Of a DNA stretch of 64,000 bases, positions 57,110 through 64,000 are shown one piece after another; within the stretch, counting starts at the first letter, position 1, and every line of letters starts with the position of its first letter. The notes below the pieces were generated by a model. That model had not been told where the DNA came from. It was given only the letters and a program-made list of their open reading frames with translations, and ran no database searches. The position numbers and the translations under genes are program-made. The DNA is from JAIBBD01 sp041390685 (GTDB taxonomy: Bacteria; Chloroflexota; Dehalococcoidia; UBA2979): positions 62,001 through 126,000 of the forward strand of contig JAWKPL010000001.1 of assembly GCA_041390685.1 (NCBI GenBank). Reading direction: 5' to 3'.

Positions 57110-59278
57110 CTACACCTCGGCGCGGCTCACGGAGATGACACCCCGCACCGACTCGAGTCGTCCCATCAGCCGTGACACCTGCGGCAAACCCTGTGTTTCG
57201 AGGGTGAGGTGCACGGTGGTGGTTCGGTCGTCGTTCTCTTGCGTACGGACGCCCACCATGTTGACGTCTTCGGCCGCCACGATCGTGCTGATGTCGCGCA
57301 GCAGACCGACACGGTCCCACGCGTGTACATACACCGCCGCCGCATAGAGGCTGCCGGAGGGCCCCCAGTCGCACTCCACGAGCCGTTCGGGTTCGGCGGC
57401 GTGTGAGGCGTTCCGGCAGTCGCGACGGTGCACGGTGACGCCTCGCGAGCGAGTGACGAAACCGATGATCAACTCACCTGGGAGGGGATGGCAGCAGCGG
57501 GCGATCGTGACGTGCATCCCGCCCTCGCCCAGCACGCGCACGCCCGGCGTGCCCGCTTTGCGGGGCTTCTTCGTCAGGACTTCAAGCGGTTCCGGAGGCG
57601 GGGGCGCGAACTCCGCGAGCCGCATCGCCAACAGCTGCAGTGAAACGTCGCCGTAGCCGATGGCCGCGAGCATGTCGTCGAGCGACTCGTAGCCCAACTG
57701 CGGGGCGAGCGTTGCGGGCACCTCGCTGACGCCCAGGCGTTTGCGCTCGCGGTCGAGGAGGTCTCTGCCTCGCTCGATGTTGTCATCCCGCTGCGAGCGG
57801 CGGAACCAGTGCCGGACCTTCTGCCTCGAGTGGCTCGAGCCGAGATAGCCCAGAGCCGGGATTAGCCAGTCGCGCGACGGCCCCTTATCGCCTCGTCCGC
57901 GAATGACCTCTACGACATCCCCATTCCGGAGCCGTGTCGTCAGCGGAGCAATACGGCCATTCACCCTCGCGCCCACACAGTGATGCCCGAGGTCGGTGTG
58001 GATGCGGTACGCAAAATCGATCGGTGTGGACCCCGCCGGCAGGACACGCACGTCGCCGCGAGGGGTGTAGACGAATACCTGATCGCGGAAGACATCTGTC
58101 TTGACTGACTCGAGGAAGTCCTCCGTGCCGGACGCCTCCTGCTGCCACTCGATGAGGTGGCGGAGCCAGGCCAATCGCTCCTCGTACTGATGGTCGCGCT
58201 TGCGAGGTTCGTCCTTGTATTGCCAGTGCGCGGCCACGCCGTACTCAGCGAGTTCGTGCATTTCATGGGTGCGGATCTGCACCTCGAAAGGTCGTGCGCC
58301 GGGCCCCATCACGTTGGTGTGGAGCGACTGATACAGCGACTCCTTCGGGTTCGCGATGTAGTCGTCGAACCCGCCGGGGATGGGATGCCACGTCTGATGG
58401 ACGACACCAAGAGCGTTGTAGCAGTCACCGATGGTGTCGACGAGCACGCGCAGCGCCAGCAGGTCGTATATCTGGTCGAACGACTTCCCTTCGGCGGCGT
58501 AGCGACGCATCTTCGCGCGAATCGAGTAGAGATGCTTCACGCGCCCGCTCACCTCGGCCTGCACCCCCGCCGTCTCGAGCTGCTGCCGCAACTCCCGTTC
58601 GACGCGGCGGACGAACCGCTCTCGCTCAGCGCGCCTCGACGCGACCATCTCGGAGATGCGCTTGTACTCCGGAGGGTCGAGGTAGCGAAAAGCGAGGTCC
58701 TCGAGTTCCCACTTGAACTGCCAGATGCCCAGCCGCGCGGCCAGGGGGGCGTAGATGTCCATCGTCTCCTGCGCGATCGCCTGCTGACGGTGCGCCGCGA
58801 GGTGCTGGAGCGTCCGCATGTTATGAAGGCGATCGGCGATCTTGATGATCACGACACGGACATCCTCGGCCATGGCAACGAACATCTTGCGGAGCGTCTC
58901 GGCATCGGCCGCTGACGCGCTCGTCGCGGTCTGCGGGCCGATCTGGTCAATCTTAGTGGCGCCCTCGACCAGCCTCGCGACGTCCGGGCTGAACCGCCGT
59001 GCGAGCTGTTCGGAGGTGACGTCGCAGTCCTCAACGACGTCGTGGAGCAACGCGGCCTTCACCGTTGGCACGTCCATGTGCAGCTCGGCGACCAGACGAG
59101 CGACAGCGACCGGATGAGTGATGTAGGGCTCGCCTGAAAGGCGCTTCTGCTCGGCGTGCGCGTCACGCGCGAAGGCGTAGACCTCGCGGATCGAGTCGAC
59201 CCGCTCGGCGGGGAGATAGGAACCGAGCGTCGCGAACAGCTCGTCGACGCCGAAAGGGATGTGCTCCGTGACGACCAT
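57110..59278 (-). CDS. relA: Bifunctional (p)ppGpp synthetase/hydrolase
   Basis: 722 residues with all Rel/SpoT domains. The HD hydrolase domain (GEPYITHPVAVARL, LLHDVVEDC, GATKIDQIG, RVVIIKIADRLHNMRTL) is intact, so hydrolysis is likely. The synthetase domain (YSIRAKMRRYAAEGKSFDQIYDLLALRV, GDCYNALGVVHQTWHPIPGGFDDYIANPKESLYQSLHT) is complete. TGS (VYTPRGDVRVLPAGSTPIDFAYRIHTDLGH) and a C-terminal ACT domain (VGLLRDISTIVAAEDVNMVGVRT) follow. It controls stringent response; divergent from hisS with a 97-bp gap. Confidence 0.96.
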   Translation of the reverse strand: MVVTEHIPFGVDELFATLGSYLPAERVDSIREVYAFARDAHAEQKRLSGEPYITHPVAVARLVAELHMDVPTVKAALLHDVVEDCDVTSEQLARRFSPDVARLVEGATKIDQIGPQTATSASAADAETLRKMFVAMAEDVRVVIIKIADRLHNMRTLQHLAAHRQQAIAQETMDIYAPLAARLGIWQFKWELEDLAFRYLDPPEYKRISEMVASRRAERERFVRRVERELRQQLETAGVQAEVSGRVKHLYSIRAKMRRYAAEGKSFDQIYDLLALRVLVDTIGDCYNALGVVHQTWHPIPGGFDDYIANPKESLYQSLHTNVMGPGARPFEVQIRTHEMHELAEYGVAAHWQYKDEPRKRDHQYEERLAWLRHLIEWQQEASGTEDFLESVKTDVFRDQVFVYTPRGDVRVLPAGSTPIDFAYRIHTDLGHHCVGARVNGRIAPLTTRLRNGDVVEVIRGRGDKGPSRDWLIPALGYLGSSHSRQKVRHWFRRSQRDDNIERGRDLLDRERKRLGVSEVPATLAPQLGYESLDDMLAAIGYGDVSLQLLAMRLAEFAPPPPEPLEVLTKKPRKAGTPGVRVLGEGGMHVTIARCCHPLPGELIIGFVTRSRGVTVHRRDCRNASHAAEPERLVECDWGPSGSLYAAAVYVHAWDRVGLLRDISTIVAAEDVNMVGVRTQENDDRTTTVHLTLETQGLPQVSRLMGRLESVRGVISVSRAEV

Positions 59279-59363
59279 CCTGTGCTCAAAGTATCACGCG
59301 GGACAGGGGCCGTCAGGGCGGGTGGGTCGCACTGCCTTGCTCGCGCCCCCGCCGACACCCACC

Positions 59364-59369
59364 TACACT
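59364..59369 (+). promoter_or_regulatory. Putative leaderless -10 element (TACACT)
   Basis: TACACT ends six bases before the hisS ATG at 59376. No ribosome-binding site is present. Confidence 0.45.
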
Positions 59370-59375
59370 CGGGCC

Positions 59376-60647
59376 ATGCCAGACATACGCGCCCCCCGAG
59401 GCATGCACGACCTCTTGCCCGAGCAGGAAGCGCTCTGGCGCCACGTCCGCGATACCGCCGAGCGCGTGGCACATCTCTTTGGCTACGGGCTCATCAGCAC
59501 ACCCCTGGTCGAGGACGCCTCGGTGTTCCTGCGCACGGTGGGCGACGACAGCGACATTGTGTCGAAAGAGATGTACCTGTTCGACGACCGGGGCGGGGAT
59601 CGCCTCGCGCTCCGGCCCGAGGGGACGGCTGCCGTCTGCCGGGCCTACGTGGAACACGGGATGGCGAGCCGCCCCCAGCCGGTCCGTCTGTACTACTTCG
59701 GTCCGATGTTCCGGTACGATCGGCCGCAGGCCGGACGTTACCGCCAGCTCTGGCAATTCGGCGTCGAGTGCATCGGGGACGCGGCAGCCGCTGCCGATGT
59801 CGAGGTCATCGATCTGCAGCGGACGCTGTATGAGCGGCTCGGCCTCGAGGCGCTCACGTTGCGCATCAACTCGATCGGTACGGCCGACACGCGACACCGC
59901 TACATCGACGCACTGCGCGAGCATCTGCGACCGCATGTCGCGACGCTATCTCGTGACTCACAACGCCGGTTCGAGACGAACGTACTGCGGGTGCTCGACT
60001 CGAAAGAGGACGCCGGGCATCCGGCCGTGGCCGGAGCACCGAGCATCCTCGACTACCTGGACGCGTCGGACGCTGCGCACTTCGCGGACGTACGGACGCT
60101 CCTCGACGGCCTCGGCATCGCCTACGAGATCGACCCGAGGATTGTGCGCGGCCTCGACTACTACGCGCGGACGGTGTGGGAGTTCGAGCCTGCGGGCGCT
60201 GGCGGGCAGTCAACAGTGGGCGCGGGCGGTAGGTACGACGGCTTGATCGAGTTGCTGGGCGGGACGCCAACGCCAGGGACGGGAATGGCGACCGGCATCG
60301 AACGCATCATGCTCAACCTGCAAGAGGCCGGGGCGATCAGCACCGACTCTCTGCCGGCGATCTACGTGGCGCCGCTCGGCGACCATCTTCCAACCGCCCT
60401 CGCGACGGCCAACGCGATCCGCGCCGCCGGCATCTCGACCCAAGTCGGTCAGGCCGGCCGAAGCCTGAGGGCGCATTTCCGCGCAGCCGACTCGCTTGCG
60501 TGTACCCACATCGCCATCATCGGCGACAGCGAAGCATCAAAGGGCGTCATGCAGCTCAAGCCGCTGCGGGGTGACGGCGCGCAGATCGAGGTCACCGCGG
60601 CGGACCTTCCGGCGATGTTGTCCGTGGAGGCGCCGCCAGGGAAGTGA
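59376..60647 (+). CDS. hisS: Histidyl-tRNA synthetase
   Basis: 423 residues, normal length, starting MPDIRAPRGMHDLLPEQ. Class II motifs: motif 2 YYFGPMFRYDRPQAGRYRQLWQFGVE, the His-specific LDYYARTVWEFE, and motif 3 GTGMATGIERIML. The anticodon-binding domain is complete at the C-terminus (VGQAGRSLRAHF..). It charges tRNA-His. The standard tRNA-His is not in the window. A leaderless transcript is inferred from the -10 spacing. Confidence 0.96.
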   Translation: MPDIRAPRGMHDLLPEQEALWRHVRDTAERVAHLFGYGLISTPLVEDASVFLRTVGDDSDIVSKEMYLFDDRGGDRLALRPEGTAAVCRAYVEHGMASRPQPVRLYYFGPMFRYDRPQAGRYRQLWQFGVECIGDAAAAADVEVIDLQRTLYERLGLEALTLRINSIGTADTRHRYIDALREHLRPHVATLSRDSQRRFETNVLRVLDSKEDAGHPAVAGAPSILDYLDASDAAHFADVRTLLDGLGIAYEIDPRIVRGLDYYARTVWEFEPAGAGGQSTVGAGGRYDGLIELLGGTPTPGTGMATGIERIMLNLQEAGAISTDSLPAIYVAPLGDHLPTALATANAIRAAGISTQVGQAGRSLRAHFRAADSLACTHIAIIGDSEASKGVMQLKPLRGDGAQIEVTAADLPAMLSVEAPPGK

Positions 60648-61178
60648 GAGCGGGCGGTGCACCGGGTCATATCGGCGGGAGCGTCGATGTGTCGGAAGTC
60701 GTCCACCCCGCCGTCCTGGATGCGATGTTGAGCGCAGACGATGGCGTCTGTGCGCGCCAGAAGACAGCAGGGCGCCTCGCCAGCGGAGTCAGCACTCCTC
60801 GCGCTGCCGATCGGATGCATGCCGAAGAAGTGGCGGCGACTGCCGGGCGGGGGACGGTCCTCGGTTGGCCGAGGGAGGCGCTCCTCGGCCAACCGACGAG
60901 AGTCGTTTGACCACTCTGCAACCGAAGGACCGTATGTACTCGGAGGATTACGGGAGTGGGGGCAGACACCCTCCGGGTACGAGATGTAGTTTCTGGGACC
61001 GGGCACAAGCGGACATCTGGATTTTGACGTATTCGAAGAGATATGTCATTCCTGCGGGCGCCATCGAGACGTTGGAAGGTGATCGTTACGTCCAGAACAG
61101 AGTCGGTCACCTCACGGGGATGGCCGCGAGGGAACGCTGTACGGCGTCCGGCAGGCGGCCGGACGGAGGAGGTTCCCT
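60648..61178. other. Long non-coding gap
   Basis: Gap of about 530 bp after hisS. Short open frames on both strands have no ribosome-binding site, domain or codon bias consistent with a gene. The notable element is the strong stem-loop at 60861-60896. A TTGACG at ~61024 could belong to a promoter for the small gene at 61179, but no good -10 is paired with it. Confidence 0.5.
60861..60896 (+). terminator. Strong 14-bp stem-loop
   Basis: TCGGTTGGCCGAGG (60861-60874) pairs perfectly with CCTCGGCCAACCGA (60883-60896) around an 8-nt loop. It lies 214 bases after hisS. The absence of a following T-run makes simple intrinsic termination uncertain; it could end a small RNA from the gap. Confidence 0.45.
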
Positions 61179-61334
61179 GTGCTCGCCCTGATCCTGGTCC
61201 TACTGCTCCTGGCGCTCCTGTTCGGCGGGCTGGGCGTCTTCGTCGCGAAGGCGTTCCTGTTCGGCCTGCTGGTCGTGCTGATACTGGCGCTCCTCGGCGG
61301 CGTCACGATCGGCCGCTCCAGCAGACGTGTCTAA
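61179..61334 (+). CDS. Tiny hydrophobic membrane protein (51 residues)
   Basis: Starts at GTG 61179 behind GGAGGAGG (five bases spacing), stops TAA at 61332-61334. The product is almost wholly hydrophobic: two predicted helices, MLALILVLLLLALLFGGLG and FLFGLLVVLILALLGGVTI, joined by VFVAKA, with a basic tail SSRRV. Too short for many gene finders. The clear ribosome-binding site and the intrinsic terminator 37 bp downstream support reality. It resembles small hydrophobic stress proteins next to CsbD genes. Confidence 0.7.
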   Translation: MLALILVLLLLALLFGGLGVFVAKAFLFGLLVVLILALLGGVTIGRSSRRV

Positions 61335-61370
61335 CGCGACTGGCAACCGCCCGCGGCGGCGACAGCAGGT

Positions 61371-61408
61371 ACGAAGGAGGCTCCCCTCGGGGAGCCTCCT
61401 TCGTTGTT
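61371..61408. terminator. Bidirectional intrinsic terminator
   Basis: ACGAAGGAGGCTCCCC pairs perfectly with GGGGAGCCTCCTTCGT (61371-61404), a 16-bp stem with a 2-nt loop, followed by TGTT on the + strand. It serves both the small membrane protein (+) and the CsbD gene (-). Confidence 0.8.
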
Positions 61409-61422
61409 GGGCGCGTCCGTCT

Positions 61423-61653
61423 CTAGCGGCCGAGCTTCTCGCCCAGCTCGTCTGCCTTGTCCTTCACTGCGTCCGCCGCATCATCGGCCTTGCCTTTGAT
61501 GTCGGCAGCCATCTGCTTCCCTTTGCCCTCGGCCTGTTCGTCCTGGCCCTCGGCCTGCATCCGTTCGTTTCCGGTCATGTCACCGACCTTCTCGCGCGCG
61601 GCGCCGAGCGCTTCCTGCCCCTTGCCTTCGAGCTTCTCGCGTTCCTCAGTCAT
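61423..61653 (-). CDS. CsbD-like stress protein
   Basis: 76 residues from the ATG at 61653, preceded by GAAAGGAG; the frame is open upstream without support. The product is nearly all charged and Ala-rich, helical: MTEEREKLEGKGQEALGAAREKVGDMTGNERMQAEGQDEQAEGKGKQ then ADIKGKADDAADAVKDKADELGEKL, matching the K-G-x-x-x-E/D-x-x-G repeats of CsbD. These are stress-induced small proteins of unknown function, often with small hydrophobic partners. Confidence 0.82.
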   Translation of the reverse strand: MTEEREKLEGKGQEALGAAREKVGDMTGNERMQAEGQDEQAEGKGKQMAADIKGKADDAADAVKDKADELGEKLGR

Positions 61654-61856
61654 GTCACGCTCCTTTCGTGGGAAGAAGGATGCGTGACGACACGTTACGG
61701 GGGCTCCCGACCCCGAGTAGTGCCGCTTGCAACCGCGTGGCAGCTTCCGCGCCCGAAGACGCAACGCCTGCTGTCTTGATGCCGACACCTCTCCGATGTG
61801 CTTGCCAGCCGTGTGTTACGGGCGCGGGCGTAGCTTCGATCCGAAGGAGGTACCGC

Positions 61857-62261
61857 ATGGCCCAGGATAGTCCACGCGAGGGGCGGCAACTTCCGGGAGC
61901 GATCACGTCAGAGGAGGAGCGCGACGGCATTGAGCTGGTGATGATCCAGATCGTCGAGGGGCAGGTGGAAGTCGAACTCACGGTGGCCCCGGCGGGTGAT
62001 GTCCGGGTCGTCGCCATGAACCGAGGCCTCGAGGCCGTGGGGTTGCACATCGGCCGGCAGGATGCCCCGCGCTCGACCGTAGTCCACCTGCGCGAGATCC
62101 ACCCTGGGGACTCGGCGGAGTCCGTGGTGGACCTCGATCCGGGCGACTACGTCGTGACGGCTTCCGACCTGCAGGGGCATCCGCATAGTACTGCAATGCT
62201 CATCGTGCAGCCGCAGCAGGGCCTGCTGGGATCAGGTGAAGCGGGAGCGGCGCGAGGGTAG
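61857..62261 (+). CDS. Hypothetical beta-sandwich protein (cupredoxin-like)
   Basis: 134 residues from the ATG at 61857 with AAGGAGGT perfectly placed; the upstream frame is unsupported. The strand pattern VEVELTVAPAGDVRVVAMNRGLEAVGLHIGRQ ... VVDLDPGDYVVTASDLQGHPHSTAMLIV resembles the end of a cupredoxin, in which P-G-x-Y-x-(V/F) is followed by the copper site. No Cys is present and a single His-rich GHPHS lies where copper ligands would be, so copper binding is doubtful. No signal peptide. Confidence 0.6.
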   Translation: MAQDSPREGRQLPGAITSEEERDGIELVMIQIVEGQVEVELTVAPAGDVRVVAMNRGLEAVGLHIGRQDAPRSTVVHLREIHPGDSAESVVDLDPGDYVVTASDLQGHPHSTAMLIVQPQQGLLGSGEAGAARG

Positions 62262-62338
62262 CGTCACTTTGATCTGACCGGGTAGTTCCCGGCGTCAGCG
62301 GGAGCCGATTGCGGCCCAACGTGTGGCAGCGCGGCTGG

Positions 62339-62423
62339 CGGAGGGGGTGGGATTCGAACCCACGGTGGCTTGCGCCACGACGGTTTTCAAGACCGCTCCT
62401 TTAAACCGCTCAGGCACCCCTCC
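62339..62423 (-). tRNA. tRNA-Ser (anticodon UGA)
   Basis: The reverse-strand sequence folds as a class II tRNA: acceptor GGAGGGG (62423 side) with CCCCTCC (62340-62346), D-arm with GCCTGAGCGG, anticodon loop CTTGAAA (anticodon TGA), a long variable arm GTGGCGCAAGCCAC, T-loop GTGGGTTCGAATCCCAC. The discriminator is G. CCA does not appear to be encoded. Confidence 0.95.
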
Positions 62424-62475
62424 GGCTGGCTTCATTGTCATCGATGCGATGTACGAGCGGGAGCCCCGGCGGCGC

Positions 62476-64000
62476 CTAGAGAATCTTCAGTTCGCGCGCG
62501 ACCTCGAACGCCTGCATCTTGCCGTGCACATCGAGCTTCTCGTAGATGCGGCTGGCGTGGAGCTGTGCCGTGCGCCAGCTCATGCCGAGCTTGAGCCCGA
62601 TCTCCTTGTAGGTGAGTCCGTCGGCGAGGAGCCCGAGGACCTCGATCTCACGCGGCGTGAGCGGCGACAGGGCGCGGTCGTCCTGACTGAGGGCCACGGC
62701 GGCGGTGGCCGCATAGGCGTGGCTTTGCGGCGGGATCCCGAGTTCTTGCAGCGCGCTCCACCCGGTCCGCCTGAGCTTTCGCGCGTCGAGCTTCCGGCTC
62801 GTGGGCACACTCGCGTGAGTGAGGACCTCCGCGAGCTGCAGCCTCGAAAGCGCGGCTTCGATGGGGTAGCCGGCCTCGTCCGCCCACCGTGCGGCCTCCT
62901 GGAGCAACTGGATGCCGCTCTTGACGGCGCCGGCCCGCACGTGGAGCAGGCCCTTCACCCGGGCGGCGGCAACCGGCCACTCGGCTGTCGTCTTCACGAT
63001 CGAGGGGAAGCTGGCGTCGAACCACGCCTTCCAGGTGGCGGCCGCCTCCTGGCTACCGGCGATCGCGATCGCCTCACCTCCGGCGAGGGCGGCAGCGCAA
63101 TTCACGAGGCTCGGCTGCCGAGGCGGCTTCAGGCCCTCGACCGGCTCGCCTCGATACGCCCCGGCGAGCGCGCGAAACGCATCCATCCCATCGATGAAGG
63201 CGGGATAGAGCGTTCGGCTCGTTTCGCTGATGAGCTCGAGTCCGCGGTCACTTTCTGGAGCTTTGTCAGACAGCAAGCCGTACCTGAGCGTCAGCAGTGC
63301 GGTTCTCCAAAGAGCGATCAGATTCAAGGTTGATCGCGCTCCTTCGATCGTCGTTACGGATGGCTCTCCCAGCGTTCCCGGCGCCGTCCACGCGCAACTA
63401 AACACATCCGCGTCAACCAGTCTCGCTGGGTGTCCAACCGCCTGCGCCTGCATACGCAGAGAGTCGATCCAGGGTCGGGTGGGTCCTCTGTGACCTGTCG
63501 CGAACGAGTACGCGATGAACCAGCAGCGTAATGCACTCGCGAGCCAGTCGAGGCCTTCGCGCTCTGACGTGGGAATGGGTGCTGTCATCTCGCCGGGGGG
63601 CCGGTCGTCGAGCAAGATGCAGGATACGGAGGCGCTGTACGCGTCGTAGCCGAGCCTCGAGCGAACGCCGGTTCCCGGCCCGATAGAAGCTGCCGCGCGA
63701 GCCAGCGATTCACGTGCTTCCGGCTCGTCTCCCAGGAGACTTGCGCAGATAGCCCTCAGCCCGAGGAGGTACGGTTGCGCGTCGGGACTCCCCTCCGCCA
63801 TCGAAATCGCGAAATCCAGTTGATCCAAGGCTTGCCGGGAGTGGCCCTGCACATCGAGGAGGGCGGCGGCAAAGCCTGCGATCGCGACCAAGCCATCGAT
63901 GTCGTTCCGGCGGTAGGCTTCGCGGAGTCCCCCCTCATACGCGTCCCGCCACCGATCGACATCGGAGGGGTCAATGTTCCGTAACGCCTGACGAACCTGA
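62476..64000 (-). CDS. LuxR-family transcriptional regulator with TPR-like helical sensor region, N-terminus cut by window edge
   Basis: The frame is open from the stop at 62476 to the window edge (about 507 codons, beginning in sequence QVRQALRNIDPSDVDRWRDAY). The last ~65 residues form a LuxR helix-turn-helix: SPLTPREIEVLGLLADGLTYKEIGLKLGMSWRTAQLHASRIYEKLDVHGK. The rest is Ala/Leu-rich alpha-helical and looks like tetratricopeptide-type repeats, as in LAL/MalT-like regulators whose NTPase would be further N-terminal, off the window. The TTG at 63891 is internal, not a start. Confidence 0.83.
   Translation of the reverse strand, partial: QVRQALRNIDPSDVDRWRDAYEGGLREAYRRNDIDGLVAIAGFAAALLDVQGHSRQALDQLDFAISMAEGSPDAQPYLLGLRAICASLLGDEPEARESLARAAASIGPGTGVRSRLGYDAYSASVSCILLDDRPPGEMTAPIPTSEREGLDWLASALRCWFIAYSFATGHRGPTRPWIDSLRMQAQAVGHPARLVDADVFSCAWTAPGTLGEPSVTTIEGARSTLNLIALWRTALLTLRYGLLSDKAPESDRGLELISETSRTLYPAFIDGMDAFRALAGAYRGEPVEGLKPPRQPSLVNCAAALAGGEAIAIAGSQEAAATWKAWFDASFPSIVKTTAEWPVAAARVKGLLHVRAGAVKSGIQLLQEAARWADEAGYPIEAALSRLQLAEVLTHASVPTSRKLDARKLRRTGWSALQELGIPPQSHAYAATAAVALSQDDRALSPLTPREIEVLGLLADGLTYKEIGLKLGMSWRTAQLHASRIYEKLDVHGKMQAFEVARELKIL

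Noticed and set aside
1..64000. CRISPR array, insertion sequence, integrase or rRNA operon
   Set aside because: No regularly spaced direct repeats, transposase/integrase signature or rRNA sequence was found; only one tRNA is present.

Overview
The window is 64 kb of a high-GC, gene-dense bacterial chromosome. Gene content (sulfite-oxidase-like membrane enzyme, Rieske protein, CopC, PPK2, DUF4389 and LiaF-like proteins, class Ia-type ThyX with RHH in place of RHR, lone FabF) and the use of GTG/TTG starts fit Chloroflexota (Dehalococcoidia-like) best. Actinomycetota cannot be excluded without a database search, so the phylum call is low confidence.

Layout. 0.0-10.7 kb: redox and envelope genes (edge-truncated molybdoenzyme, aminotransferase/DUF2064 fusion, sugar-nucleotide epimerase, CopC protein, GNAT, Rieske protein, membrane protein), then a NarL-type two-component system and a PH/SHOCT protein. 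11-19.9 kb: a bestrophin-like channel, a stand-alone phosphohistidine-type swivel domain, an HxlR regulator divergent from YceI, a VOC protein, an OmpR-type two-component system divergent from a PepSY protein, and two lipoproteins. 19.98-23.54 kb: an AT-richer two-gene island encoding an AAA+ ATPase and a cytosolic subtilisin (S8) protease, the best candidate for a poorly described system. 23.7-28.2 kb: metE, two paralogous lipoproteins and ppk2. 28.3 kb: a perfect 16-bp parS site. 28.4-39.5 kb: DtxR-type regulator, M42 peptidase, RlmD-type methyltransferase plus Maf, LiaF-like pair, an ABC ATPase with a giant FtsX-type permease, and two secreted proteins sharing an unnamed domain. 39.5-53.3 kb: gltB-gltD, universal stress protein, CoA-transferase, M20 peptidase, TlpA thioredoxin, sirtuin with a beta-propeller, and an alpha/beta hydrolase lacking the nucleophile. 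53.3-64 kb: fabF, thyX, endonuclease IV, relA/spoT, hisS, small stress-type proteins, tRNA-Ser(UGA) and a truncated LuxR-type regulator.

Large-scale structure. From 0 to about 28 kb the + strand is clearly C-rich whichever strand is coding: forward genes end codons in C, reverse genes in G. To the right this asymmetry is absent. Five copies of a structured intergenic repeat occur only in the left part. The S8/AAA island lacks the strand bias, consistent with recent arrival. With the parS site, this suggests an origin-proximal location or a junction between differently evolved segments.

Regulation. Many genes have a TANNNT hexamer exactly 6-7 nt before the start codon and no ribosome-binding site, pointing to leaderless transcription. 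Eleven-base direct repeats typical of winged-helix response regulators lie before the OmpR-type system and before the gene at 11.06 kb. An inverted repeat lies between HxlR and YceI.
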